DNA of 64,000 bases from Podarcis raffonei (GCF_027172205.1 NC_070614.1:49788001-49852000); one strand, 5' to 3'. Counted from the first letter of the stretch, positions 21,470 through 32,474 are shown. Notes: generated by a model from the letters alone, not told the origin. Translations and numbers: made by a program.

Positions 21470-22280
21470 TTATGTTATTATGTTTAGTTATTCATTTACT
21501 ATGCTTTTTGTGCTTTTCATATTTTGATTTTATGTTGCAAACCACCCTGAGATCTGTGGATGAAGGGCTGCGTGACAAGTTTATTTATTTGGTTTTCAGA
21601 TAAGTGGAAAGTTTAGAAAATAAAAAATCCCTAAAATTAAAATACAAAACATGACAATACAATGGGGAGAAAGGATGTAAATATCGGGGCAGTTTTCAGG
21701 TTGGTCACATATCCCAAACGCCCAACGAGACAGGAGGCAAAGATGGTTGTCATTGTTCTGCAGTGCTCTGTGAAACAAGGTCGCAGCGCATAGCATGGAG
21801 TGAATCTGGTTCTGCTGTGCCACATATGTTTTTCACAGCTGACCCCTGACCTTTTCAAGTGCCAAAAAGCCATTTCCTTCCCACATGAACACAGCTAGGC
21901 TTTTTCAAGGGGAAAATAGCTTTGGAACGGAGGAAACTGGAAAAGGAGATGATTTTATATTATTTTTAAAGCTAGGTAAATTCCCTGAGCTGCCAAGTTG
22001 AAAGGATACATTCAGGCATAATATTTGTAATATTTAACTTTAAAGATGTGCCCCCCCCCGGTAATTTCTGTAACAGTTTCTATCCACCCGGATGGTCCAT
22101 AACATTGCTTTGGTTTTTTAAAAAGCTGTTAAATGCGTTCAGACGCTCTCAGTGTTTTCAGGTGGTTTCAAAATTCCTCTTAAATACTTTTTAAAATCGC
22201 ATTCTTTTACATTTTTGATGCTCGCCACTCTGGCTCCTCTGGGAAGGACTGTATGGAGATTGAATAAATAATAGTTATTA
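21470..22280. other. Intergenic with LINE 3'-UTR scraps
   Basis: 'aaccaccctgagatctgtgg' (about 21540-21600) and 'gaaggactgtatggagattg' (22240-22280) look like decayed LINE 3' UTRs. No gene is seen. Confidence 0.4.
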
Positions 22281-22474
22281 TGATTTTTGCTCATTGTATA
22301 GTGTATTTTATCACATACAAAATGCTGACTGACCCCCTTGAAGAAAGACCACGGTCCCAGCCTTCTCGATAACCAGATTCTCCAGATGTCTGTAAATAAA
22401 ACTGAGCTCTCCTAATCGCATCAGGGTATATTCTCTGTTTAATTGGCCAATCTTTCTATTATCTCCCACCACCC

Positions 22475-22745
22475 CCATCGGCCCCTTCTCCCTGCCCCGC
22501 TCTCGTGTCTCGACCTCACTGACCCACATTCTCCCCTGACTAATCCTGACCACACCATTCCAGCCCAGCCGATCCAATGCCCCCTGCCTTGATCCTGGCA
22601 AACAAACAGGCAGATTAGCAGAATGGGGAGACTTTTAATGGGATCTAGTGGGAGTGGGCCAGAAGGGAAGATTTCTCCTGCCGGATCAGCCAGGGGTTAA
22701 ACTTTTAACCCCAGCAGGCCGCACTCCTCCAACTTCAGATAAGGA
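22475..22745 (-). repeat. Unclassified sequence, copy A of an inverted pair
   Basis: The minus strand matches 25935-26200 in order. Shared blocks are the palindrome GGGGTTAAAAGTTTAACCCC (22713-22694), gcaggagaaat, gatcccattaaaagtctccc, gctaat, ggatcaagg, atcggct and tcaggattag. No coding frame or transposon ends are recognised. Confidence 0.7.
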
Positions 22746-23041
22746 AGGGGAGATTATCTCTCCAGGTGCCAGGGGTTAAACCATTGGGTGTTGGGCAGGG
22801 TGCCAGGTGAAAGGTGCTGTGGGGGGAGAGAAGGAAGGGTTGAATCACTTGGAGACAGGAGCTTCTTTCACTACAAACCCTGAAATATGAGAACCCCTCT
22901 CTCCAAACCTCAAACATTGGGGACGCTACAAAACGCGGGGTTTTCGCAGCAAAACTATTGCCAAACTTTGGTTTTAAGGGATTCTGACAAAAGTTGGATT
23001 TCTGGGTGTTAGTTACAACCTCCGGCTTGGGGTATCCATCA

Positions 23042-23485
23042 CAGCGGTACCTCAGTTCTTGAACGTCTCTGTTGACGAACGTTTCGGAACCGGAACGCCA
23101 AAAACCCGGAAGGAAAAGCTTCTGTTTTTGAACAGCTTCCACTGCGTGCTTTTCGATTTTCTCGATTGAATTTGCGGACAGCCCTTCCTTTGCGCCTCAG
23201 CTTTCAATCGTTTCGGAACTTGAACGGTCTTCCGGAATGGATTGTGTTTGAGAACTGAGGTACCACCATACAGTGTTAAGAACTTAATTCGTTCTGGAGG
23301 TCCGTTCTTAACCTGAAACTGTTCTTAACCTGAAGCACCACTTTAGCTAATGGGGCCTCCCACTGCCGCCATGCCACCGCCGTGCGATTTCTGTTCTCAT
23401 CCTGAAGCAAAGTTCTTAACCCGAGGTATTATTTCTGGGTTAGCGGAGTATGTAACCTGAAGCATCTGTAACCCGAGGACCACTG
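23042..23485. mobile_element. Two abutting Tigger/pogo-like MITEs
   Basis: A 'ggtacctcagttcttgaacg' copy (23042-23268) is followed directly by a 'cagtgttaagaacttaattc' copy (23271-23485), sharing a TA between them. Both end in a form of the ...GGTACCACTG terminus; the first is slightly degenerate. Confidence 0.7.
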
Positions 23486-23548
23486 TACTTTGCAGGACAC
23501 GGGGTTTTCAGTGCAAAATGACTGCAAAACTTTTATCACAGGCTCGGA

Positions 23549-23672
23549 GTAAGGTTACCAGATTCTTTTCAATGAATCCAGGGACACTTCACTTCAATGG
23601 ATTTTGTATGGGGACTGATTTGTAAATCCGGCGACTGTCCCCAGGAAACGGGGACATCTGGTAACCTTAGCT
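23549..23672. mobile_element. Short MITE with AAGGTTACCAGAT ends
   Basis: AAGGTTACCAGAT at the left and ATCTGGTAACCTT at the right are perfect terminal inverted repeats around 'ccagggacactt' and 'ccccaggaaacggggaca'. Superfamily undetermined. Confidence 0.65.
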
Positions 23673-24317
23673 TGGAGGGGATCCCAAATTTTGGGGTCCG
23701 TCGTTGATGAAGCTGGAACAGGGCACTGGGATTCCTCCGTTTCCCTCGGGGACAAAGTTCTCGGATCAGGATTCTCAGAGTCTCCCGTCAGCCCCAGACT
23801 GCTGAATTCTGTGGTGTTCATCATTGTTGCAGCAGTAGTGATAGTGAACTGACCCCAGAGCTTTCCAGGGCTGCAGGAAGGGACTTGAACCCAAGGTGTT
23901 CTACATGCAAGGCAGCTGTTCTAACCACTGAGTACAGCCCTTCCCCATAAAGAAAGAGACAAGCATGGTTGCTTACTATTTATTCATTATCTACTTTGTG
24001 GGAAATGATAGCCCACTTTTTATCAGTCCAGGGTAGAGCATAACTGTTAACGTAAGCGGCTGGCTTCATCTGTGACTAACAGAAGGAACTTCCTAAAAAT
24101 AGACCCAGATATGGAGGCAGCGAAGAACAGCAAGGCCAGGCAGAAACAGCCTCCCCCTTAAAAACACCTGCAAAACTATCGCCAAATTTTGTGGACAATG
24201 TTGGGGTTTGGGAACCCTGGTTTGATGAAACAATTGCTCAGACTGCAGTACACCGCAAAACACTGGTTTTTTGCTGCAAAACATTGACATGGGTCTGGAG
24301 GGGATCCAAAATTCATA

Positions 24318-24548
24318 CAGTGGTACCTCTGGTTCCGTACTTAATTGGTTCCGGAGGTCCGTTCTTAACCTGAAACTGTTCTTAACCTGAAGCACCACTT
24401 TACTTAATGGGGCCTCCTGCTGCTGCCGCGCGATTTCTGTTCTCATCCTGAAGCAAAGTTCTTAACCTGAGGTACTATTTCTGGGTTAGCGGAGACTGTA
24501 ACCTGAAGCGTATGTAACCTGAAGCGTATGTAACCCGAGGTACCACTG
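24318..24548. mobile_element. Tigger/pogo-like MITE
   Basis: CAGTGGTACCTC at the left and GAGGTACCACTG at the right, flanked by TA. The internal 'gttcttaacctgaaactgtt' places it in the main local subfamily. Confidence 0.85.
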
Positions 24549-24676
24549 TATTTAACGAATCGGGAAATGATCCATAATGAATTGGGAAAAAATGGTTTTA
24601 ATAGTACTCCACCCCACCCAATACCTTTCGGTTGGGAGTAATTCAGACTGAAATTCCCAGGTGTCAAAAAAAGGTT

Positions 24677-24960
24677 ATTTATGTATGCCACTACTGCTGC
24701 CTGTGTTTTGTTAGCCCAAAAATGGAAAACAAGCGAGGTCCCAAGTAAAGAAGAGCGGCAACTTAAGTTAACAGAATATACACAACTCGCAGACTTAACA
24801 TATAGAGTAAGAGAACAGGAAGAACATACGTTTAGAGAAGATTGGGAAAGGTTTATTGAATATATGGGAAATAATTGTGTACAGCTGAAAACGCCGCCAG
24901 CATTAAGATAAATTCAACAGTGTAAACAAGTTTTGATGGATGCAATAATGGAATTCTGAA
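24677..24960 (+). mobile_element. L1 LINE ORF2 3' end
   Basis: Encodes a degraded L1 ORF2 C-terminus (ATTAACVLLAQKWKTSEVPS ... DWERFIEYMGNN) followed by a short 3' UTR. It abuts the SINE at 24963. Confidence 0.8.
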
Positions 24961-24962
24961 TG

Positions 24963-25487
24963 GTATAAGGTAAAGGTAAAGGGACCCCTGACCATTAGGT
25001 CCAGTCGTGAACGACTCTGGGGTTGCGGCGCTCATCTCGCTTTATTGGCCGAGGGAGCCGGCGTACAGCTTCCGGGTCATGTGGCCAGCATGACTAAGCC
25101 GCTTCTGGCGAACCAAAGCAGCGCACAGAAACGCCGTTTACCTTCCCGCCGGAGCGGTACCTATTTATCTACTTGCACTTTTGAAGGAGCATATTGTAAT
25201 ATGCTCCATACTGATCGCCCTGTGCCTTTGTTCTGCATATGCACTTCAAATAAAAATCCTGTTAATAACCTGCAAGAGCGTTTTGCCGCTTTGTGTGAAT
25301 CTGTGCTTCAGGGACCCAAATAGCAGATATGTGTGGTCCTTCACTTTGACGTGCTTTCGAACTGCTAGGTTGGCAGGAGCAGGGACCGAGCAATGGGAGC
25401 TCACCCCGTTGCAGGGATTCGAACCGCCGACCTTCTGATCGGCAAGCTCTAGGCTCTGTGGTTTAACCAACAGCGCCACCCGCATCC
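24963..25487 (-). repeat. Squamate SINE, split by an insertion
   Basis: An antisense SINE is interrupted between 'ctacttgcacttt' and 'gacgtgctttcgaactgcta' by a 162-bp element. Joined, the two halves give one full-length SINE. Confidence 0.88.
25182..25343. mobile_element. Short TG...CA element, possible solo LTR
   Basis: 162 bp, begins TGAAGGAGCA, ends GGTCCTTCA, contains AATAAA (25249-25254) and is flanked by CTTT (25178-25181 and 25344-25347). TG...CA ends with a 4-bp duplication fit a small LTR of a Gypsy-like or related retroelement; a foldback DNA element is the alternative. It is younger than the SINE it sits in. Confidence 0.45.
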
Positions 25488-25858
25488 CATCAAGGGAAGT
25501 CATAGTCTCACTCTATTCTGCCTTGGTCAGACCACACCCAGAATACCGTGTCCAGTTCTGGGCACCACAATTTAAGACGGATATTGACAAGCTCCAGAGG
25601 AGAATGACCAGGATGATCAACGGCCTGGAAACCAAGCCTGATGAGGAATGGTTGAAGGAGCTGGGTATGTTCAGCCAGGAAAAGAGGAGACTGAGAGGAG
25701 AGATGATCGCCATCTTCAAATATCTCAAGGGCTGTCGCATGGAGGATGGAGCAAACCTGTTTTCTCCTCTGGAGGATAGGACTCGAACCCATGGCTTCAA
25801 GTTACAAGAAAGGAAATTCTGGCTAAATATCAGGAAGAACTTTCCGACAGGCACCTAG
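25488..25858 (+). mobile_element. CR1 LINE, ORF2 C-terminal part
   Basis: The frame 25523-25858 (to the stop) encodes [40 protein letters not shown] and [19 protein letters not shown], the CR1 thumb and C-terminus, ending KFWLNIRKNF. 5' truncated; its 3' UTR is missing. Confidence 0.9.
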
Positions 25859-25934
25859 GCATCTTAATGTATAACCCAGACCGACAAGTTTTTAACCCCC
25901 TCTTTCCTGACCTACAGACTCACTCCTGCCCCCT

Positions 25935-26200
25935 GCCCCCATTCCATACCTATGGGGAGATTATTGGGGTTAAAAGTTTAACCCCTCTGGAACCCTGACT
26001 GAACCACAGCAGGAGAAATCGGTCCCCTGTGGGACAGCGATCCCATTAAAAGTCTCCCCAAGGCAGCTAATCCCTTTGTTTGTTTTTGCCTGGGATCAAG
26101 GAAGGAGGGGGGGACGAATCGGCTTTGTTGGGGAGGGAGATCTGATCTCATTAAAGGTGCCACTCACGTCAGGATTAGACAGGGCAGATTTCTTAACACT
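25935..26200 (+). repeat. Unclassified sequence, copy B of an inverted pair
   Basis: Direct-strand partner of 22475-22745, with the GGGGTTAAAAGTTTAACCCC palindrome at 25966-25985 and TAATCC / GGATTA cores near 26069 and 26172. The copies are clearly homologous but diverged, with several small gaps. Confidence 0.7.
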
Positions 26201-26735
26201 CTGGGGCAGGCAGTAAGGCCTAGTGGGTGGGGTGGGCCTGGGGGAGCCAGGATACCTGGGTCCTCTGCGAGAAGAAAGCGGGGAGTCAGAGGAGTCAAAG
26301 TGGGGAAGCATCCGGGACTCGAACCCAGAACTCTTGGGTCCGGTCTCCTCCCAGGGTCGCTAACAAATCGCCCCCCCCTTTGCTGCCTCTGATCCCTTCC
26401 CACAGGTGAGGGTGGAGGACGGAGATTATCGCTAATCAGCTCATAACAGGTTTAGTTATTTTTATGGCCCCTCGTGTCTCCACCTCTGCTAAAAGCTGGA
26501 ACATGGGGGCAAGGGGGGAGGAGGATGGCCATATCTCTCCTAAGCCAGACACCTGTCTCTCTCTTCCCTGTTGGGTACATCTGTTCACTTCTGAACTGAT
26601 CCCATCCCCCCCCCTTTTCTTATATGGTTTCTGGGCCTTTCGCAGCTGGAGGCAGAAATTCAACAGGTGAAGTTTATCTTCCTGGCAAGTGGGAGACTTC
26701 ACTTCTTACATTTTTGCCGCCAGGCTGCAGTTATA

Positions 26736-27600
26736 CAGGTGAAACTCAGAAAATTCGAATATTGTGGAAAAATTCATTTATTTCAGTAATTCAACTTAAA
26801 AGGTGAAACTAATATATGACATAGACTCATGCAAAGCGAGATATGTCAAGCCTTTATTTGTTATAATTGTGATGTTTATGGCGTACAGCTGATGAAAACC
26901 CCAATCTCAGAAAATTAGAATATTAAATGAAATCAGCAAAACAAGGACTGCAAATAGAGCAATATTGGACCTCTGAGAAGTAGAAGCATGCACATGTACT
27001 CAGTACTTGGTTTGGGCCCCTTTTGCATCAATTACTGCCTCAATGCGGCGTGGCATGGATGCTATCAGCCTGTGGCACTGCTGAGGTGTTATGGAAGACC
27101 ATGATGCTTCAATAGCAGCCTTCAGCTCTTCTGCATTGCTCGGTCTCATGTCTCTCATCTTTCTCTTAGCAATGCCCCATAGATTCTCTATGGGGTTCAG
27201 GTCAGGCGAGTTTGCTGGCCAATCAAGCACAGTAATCCCATGGGCATTGAACCAGGTTTTGATACTTTTGGCAGTGTTGGCAGGTGACAAAGTCCTGCTG
27301 GAAAATGAAGTCAGCATCCCCATAAAGCTCGTCTGCGGAAGGAAGCATGAAGTGCTCCAAAATCTCTTGGTAGACGGCTGCGTTGACCCTGGACTTAATG
27401 AAGCACAGCAGACCAACACCATCTGATGACATGGCTCCCCAAATCTCTTTTCTGATCAGAGCAGCTTTTGCATCTCATTTGGAAACCAAGGACCCAGAGT
27501 CTGGAGGAAGAACGGGGAGGCACACAATGCCAGATGCTTGAAGTCCAGTGTGAAGTTTCCACAGTCTGTGCTGATTTGGGGAGCCAACAGAAGCAACATC
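26736..27600 (-). mobile_element. Tc1-like DNA transposon, partial
   Basis: The terminal end CAGGTGAAACTCAGAAAATT starts at 26736 beside a TA. The minus strand encodes the C-terminal half of a Tc1-type DD34E transposase: LDFKHLALCASPFF-like (about 27500-27550), FQQD (about 27290), NSPDLNPIENLWG with the catalytic Glu (about 27190), and TPQQCHRLIASMPRRIEAVI (about 27040) to the stop at 27000. A frameshift lies near 27290. The N-terminal DNA-binding half and the other terminal repeat are missing: the element stops at an AAT microsatellite. Confidence 0.92.

Positions 27601-27643
<43 letters not shown>
27601..27643. repeat. (AAT)n microsatellite
   Basis: About 14 AAT units between the truncated Tc1 and the following unique DNA. 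Confidence 0.95.
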
Positions 27644-27712
27644 TACTAATTGCGCCTTCATTTTAGGAGGAACTCTGGCTTGGGTGCCTTTGTATTTCTG
27701 CGTAAAATTCTT

Positions 27713-28577
27713 TCTTTTTTAAAAAATAATTTTTATTCATTTTCCAAACAAGTTTTATACAGTCAACAAATTATTTTACACTCATGCTTCAATTTTTGAC
27801 TTCCCTCAGTTTCTCTGTCAATCTTTCGAAAAATTTCTATTTATTGACGCATTTCTAAACATGATATTGCCTTTCCCCACTCCTTTTCCTCTTACTCTCT
27901 TTTTTTGCAGTATTTCTTACTATTTCACAGAGTCTCTTCAAAACCAACAAGCGTTGTCTGTGTATCACATATATTTTTCAGATATTCTGTAAATTTTCCC
28001 CAGTCCTCAATAAACTTTTGGTCTTTCTGGTATCGAATCTTCCCAGTCAATTTGTCCAATTCTGCATATTTGGTCAATTTCCTTCTCCATTCTTCCACTG
28101 TTGGAATTTCTTCCTGTTTCCATCTTTGGGCCAGAAGTAACCTTGCGGCAGTCACTGCATATTGAAACAGTTTACAGTCTCTCTTATTGATTTCATTTCC
28201 TACCATTCCTAATAGAAAGGCTTCTGGTTTTTTAACGAACGTATATTTCAACATCTTTTTCAATTCATTGTATATCATTTCCCAGAAGTCTTTCACCTTT
28301 TTACACTCCCACCACATATGATAGAAAGTACCTTCTTTTTCTTTACATTTCCAACACTTATTGCATGTTTTATACATTTTGGCCAGTTTAACTGGCGTTA
28401 TATACCATCTGTAAACCATTTTCATTACATTTTCTTTCAACGCAGTACATGCCGTAAATTTCAGCCTTTCATTCCATAATTTCATCCAATCATCATACTG
28501 TATATTGTAACCAAAGTCTCTTGCCCAGTGTATCATTACTACTTTTACCTCTTCATCTTTTGTATGCCACTCCAGCA
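27713..28577 (-). mobile_element. L1 LINE, 5'-truncated ORF2 end with 17-bp target duplication
   Basis: The minus frame encodes the L1 ORF2 C-terminus: MIHWARDFGYNIQYDDWMKL, a Cys-rich CWKCKEKEGTFYHMWWECKK knuckle, KKMLKYTFVKKPEAFLLGM and the final EDWGKFTEYLKN. A T-rich 3' end lies at 27713. The duplication TTCTGCGTAAAATTCTT is at 27696-27712 and 28578-28594. The long open frame and perfect duplication suggest a young insertion. Confidence 0.93.
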
Positions 28578-28830
28578 TTCTGCGTAAAATTCTTATTGGG
28601 GTAGCATGTTCATCAGCTTTCCAGGAACCCTGACTTCTCAGTTTTATTCCATTTCTTCCTCTTCTCATCCTTCTCCGTCTCCTTTGACTCCTTCTCAGCG
28701 AGTTTCTAGGCCTCGTGGTGGCAAAACTATGCTTAGAAACACGTGGGAGAAGATAAAAAGTTCCATAACTAGGGGATGTCAGAGAATTCTGTCAGAAACG
28801 GAAATTGGAGTAGGTTTTGCCACGACTCAC

Positions 28831-29090
28831 AAATATTTTTCGCTCTATGAGACGCACCAGACCACAAGACGCACCTAGTTTTTGGAGGAGGAAAACAAGA
28901 AAAAAATATTCTGAATCTCAGAAGCCAGAACAGCAAGAGGGATCACTGTACAGTGAAAGCAGCAAACCCTCTTGCTGTTCTGGCTTCTGGGATAGCTGCG
29001 CAGCCTGCATTCGCTCCATAAGACGCACACACACTTCCCCTTACTTTTTAGGAGGGAAAAAGTGAGTCTTATAGAGCAAAAAATACGATA
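28831..29090. mobile_element. MITE of the 'cgtatttttcgctctataagacg' family
   Basis: The ends 'atttttcgctctatgagacg' and 'cttatagagcaaaaaatacg' pair, and an inner hairpin is built from 'cagaagccagaacagcaaga'. Relatives lie at 49586-49848 and 58429-58655, and a more distant one at 30973-31156. Confidence 0.75.
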
Positions 29091-29471
29091 CTTAAATAAT
29101 TCGGCCATTTCCCACCTTCTTTTCGATATTTCCCTTCCACTGAGGTGTACTAAAGTTAATCCCACAATTAAACACACAATTAACTACATTTGTTTTGTCT
29201 ACAGGGGATAGTGAGACCGATGTCGTAGGTTTTAGCAGAAGCCGAACTGTAGCAGAACGGAAACATCGCCGATTGAGACGGACGCACGACATGATGGAAA
29301 TCGCTGCCTCCTATCAACCCGACCTGCGACACACAAATTTGTGTGTGTCCACGGTTTTTGTTGTTGTTGTTAACATGCACCAAGATGGAGAAAAAGTAGA
29401 GCTTTGCCACCATCGCCGTGGCAGCGAATGACTCAAGCAAGCAAGTCAAGCCATGTACTGTGGAGGCAAAC

Positions 29472-29713
29472 TAGTGGTACCTCGGGTTAAGTACTTAATT
29501 CATTCCGGAAGCCTGTACTTAACCTGAAACTGTTCTTAACCTGAAGCACCACTTTAGCTAATGGGGCCTCCTGCTGCTGCCACGCCGCCGGAGCACGATT
29601 TCTGTTCTCAACCTGAAGCAAAGTTCTTAACCTGAAGCACTATTTCTGGGTTAGCAGAGTCTGTAACCTGAAGCGTATGTAACCTGAAGCGTATGTAACC
29701 CGAGGTACCACTG
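29472..29713. mobile_element. Tigger/pogo-like MITE
   Basis: 'tagtggtacctcgggttaag' at the left and 'cccgaggtaccactg' at the right. The LTR that follows is inserted just beyond its right TA. Confidence 0.85.
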
Positions 29714-29718
29714 TATAT

Positions 29719-29982
29719 TGTTATGTACTGAAGTTCTCACCCTGGGCCAGCAGGGGGATACTGTAGATAGTTTTCACTCAGGTCCACATATGCAAATAAG
29801 GGATTGAAAGTGACGTTCAGTGATTGGATAGTTACAGAAAGTTGTTACAGTTGCGTTGTAGTGGAGCTCTATATAAGCAGGCTGGCTGAACCCTTCAGTT
29901 CAGTTCAGTTCTGGCCTGTGAATAAACAAGAGCTGTTTGAAGAATCGCTGTGTCGTCTGATATGTTCACCCACAACCTAGCA
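29719..29982 (+). mobile_element. Solo LTR of an endogenous retrovirus-like or Gypsy-like element
   Basis: 264 bp with TG...CA ends (TGTTATGTACTG ... AACCTAGCA), a TATA-type box (ctatataagcag, about 29869-29880), an AATAAA signal (about 29919) and a perfect 5-bp duplication TATAT on both sides (29714-29718 and 29983-29987). No internal region is present. It is a fossil left by recombination between two LTRs. It is younger than the MITE next to it. Confidence 0.8.
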
Positions 29983-29997
29983 TATATCTATTGAGAG

Positions 29998-30200
29998 CCA
30001 GTATGGTGTACTGGTTAGAGTGTTGGACCTTGGAGGCCAGGGTTCAAATCCCGACTCAGCCCTGAAGCTCACTGGGTGATCTTGGCCAGTCACTGTCTCT
30101 CGGCCTAGCCTACCTCACAAGGTTGTTGTGAGAATTAAATGGGGGATTGGAGAGCCGTGTACAGCACCTTCAGCTCCTTGGAGGAAAAGGTAGTATATAA
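29998..30200 (+). repeat. MIR-type CORE-SINE
   Basis: Head 'agtatggtgtactggttaga', B-box 'gggttcaaatcccgactcag' and the MIR core 'tcacaaggttgttgtgagaa'. The best-kept MIR copy in the window. Confidence 0.85.
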
Positions 30201-30257
30201 AGGTAGTACACATACTCTAGGAACCTCCCCATTCGCTTTTTAAAGAAAGGGAGGAGT

Positions 30258-30945
30258 TTTGCAGAAAAAAACGTTGAAAAATACATTTATTAAGAAACCA
30301 GAAGCCTTTCTACTTGGAATAACAGGACCAGAATTACCCAAGAAGGATGTTAGACTGTTTTTGTCTGCCACTACAGCAGCAAGATTTTTATTAGCCAAAA
30401 ATTGGAAATCGCAAGAAATACCGACAATAGAAGAATGGCAGATGAAGATGATGGACTTTTCGGAGCTGGCTGACCTGACTGGAAGAATCCGCCACCAGAA
30501 AGAGGAGGAAACACAAGAAGACTGGAAGAAATTTAAAGAATATTTAGTGAGATACTGTAATAGAAGATAATTAAGAAATCCCTAGAAGTAACAGATTAGG
30601 CTAAGGAATAGAAAAATATTAATAATAAAGATTATTATGGATTACAATTGGAAGTAAGGTTAAGAAGTATGTAATGAAAGAAGAGATTGATGTTATAAAT
30701 AGGAAATTGGGAACTGCTAAATATGTGATATGATGACATTCAGATTGGAGGGTGTCGAGGAAGTCTTTTAGCAATGTAAATACACCAGGGAATATGAAGA
30801 AAAAATTCTTTTATTTTGTGTGTTTTTATTGTTGTTAAGGTTTTATGTTGTGTTAAATGTAATGTTTTTCTTTTGTCTTTTTGTCTCTGTGTTATAAGAG
30901 AAAACTAATAAACTTTTTTTTTTTGAAAAATAAATAAACTGCTGT
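30258..30945 (+). mobile_element. L1 LINE, 5'-truncated ORF2 end and 3' UTR
   Basis: The frame to 30570 encodes NTFIKKPEAFLLGITGPELP, LLAKNWKSQEIPTIEEWQMK and EDWKKFKEYLVRYCNRR, then stops. A 3' UTR of about 330 bp ends in AATAAA-like and T/A-rich tail sequence near 30910-30945. Confidence 0.88.
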
Positions 30946-30972
30946 CTGAAGAGCCTCCCACCCTATAAAAAT

Positions 30973-31156
30973 TACCGTATTCTTCCGTGTATAAGACGAT
31001 ATTTTTTCCTTAGAGATAATAGGAAGCGTCGAGGTGTGGTTGCAATCTCCTGCCCCCCCAAAAAAAGCTCAACAATTTAGGGCAATTTTTTGTTGCGGTC
31101 CCCAAAAATAGGGGTCGTCTTATACATGGGGTCGTCTTATACACAAAAAATACAGT
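30973..31156. mobile_element. MITE with 'taccgtattcttccgtgtataagacg' end
   Basis: The inverted ends 'taccgtattcttccgtgtat' and 'tatacacaaaaaatacagta' surround an inner pair 'gtcgtcttatacatggggtc'. Related in its ends to the 'cgtatttttcg' MITEs. Confidence 0.7.
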
Positions 31157-31562
31157 AGATTTTGCTGCAGGTGTATTGAGCAGAGGGGGGTGCATTAAAC
31201 AGCTTGCCTGAACTAGTCGTTTTTCACACCAGAGTTGTCCACGGCCACCAGTTGGCGATCTCGCAAACTGCCGAACCTGTCGACAGCCTTCATTTCTATG
31301 TATATAGGAAGATATGCTCAAGATCACAAACCATTCTGCCTTTTTGCAGAGGAGGGAGGGCAAGAACAGACAATTCCTAGACCCTCACTGATGGTTTCTC
31401 CCCTTATAGCCATCTGGACCCCTTTGGTCTCGCCACGGGAGGGTGCAAATTGGGGGGTGGGAGAACAGCACATGGAATTAGGGGGTGGGATGGCTGAATA
31501 CTAGTATACAGTGAAACAACTTTAAGCTTCCTCCACAGAAAGCAGGGTCTGCACCCCTCTCT

Positions 31563-32428
31563 TTTTTCCAATTTTTTAAATTAGTTTTCACAATATTATA
31601 AACAAACAAACAAACAAACACATAAGACAAACAAACATAAATCATAGCCTTATTGAAAATTACACTTATTAACTTTGTTAAGTGACTTCCTCGCTTCCCC
31701 TTGGTTGAATTTCATTGCATGTCCTTTTAACGGTTTTCCAAATCACAATTCTTATGAAATTTAACTTAAACATTAACATCCTTAAATCTTCACCTTATGG
31801 AATTAAACATATTAATTCATCACTTAACATAAATAAAATCCTAAGCCAATTAAGTATTTGCAAGCTCTTTTCATTTAATTTAACTTAACAAATTTAACTA
31901 GATAATCATTAAATTTATTCCACTCTTCCTGATACTCCTCCTCCTTCTGGTCGCGGACTCTTCTGGTTAGGTTGGCTAGCTCCGAAAAATCCATCATCTT
32001 CATCTGCCATTCATCTATTGTTGGTAATTCTTGGGTTTTCCACTTTTTAGCTAACAAAATATGAGCAGCAGTTGTGGCATACAAAAATAATTTAACATCT
32101 TTCTCGGGCAATTCCAAACCTGTTATTCCAAGAAGAAAGGTCTCTGGTTTCTTTATAAATGTATATTTCAACATTTTTTTCAATTCATTATAAATCTTTT
32201 CCCAGAAGTCTTTCACCTTGGGACAGGTCCACCGCATATGATAAAAGGTTCCTTCCTTTTCTTTACATTTCCAACATATATTGTCACAATTATGATATAT
32301 CTTTGCTAATTTTACAGGAGTCAAATACCATCTATACATCATTTTCATTATATTTTCCTTTAACAGAGTACACGCGATGAACTTGAACCCTTTCTTCCAC
32401 AATCTTTCCCAGTCCTCAAACATTATAT

Positions 32429-32430
<2 letters not shown>
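31563..32430 (-). mobile_element. L1 part of a chimeric L2-L1 insertion
   Basis: Minus-strand L1 ORF2 C-terminus: FEDWERLWKKGFKFIACTLL, the CWKCKEKEGTFYHMRWTCPK knuckle and EEWNKFNDYLVKF, then a 3' UTR and a T-rich (antisense poly-A) end at 31563. It starts inside ORF2 and is joined directly to the L2 microsatellite tail. Confidence 0.9.
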
Positions 32431-32474
<44 letters not shown>

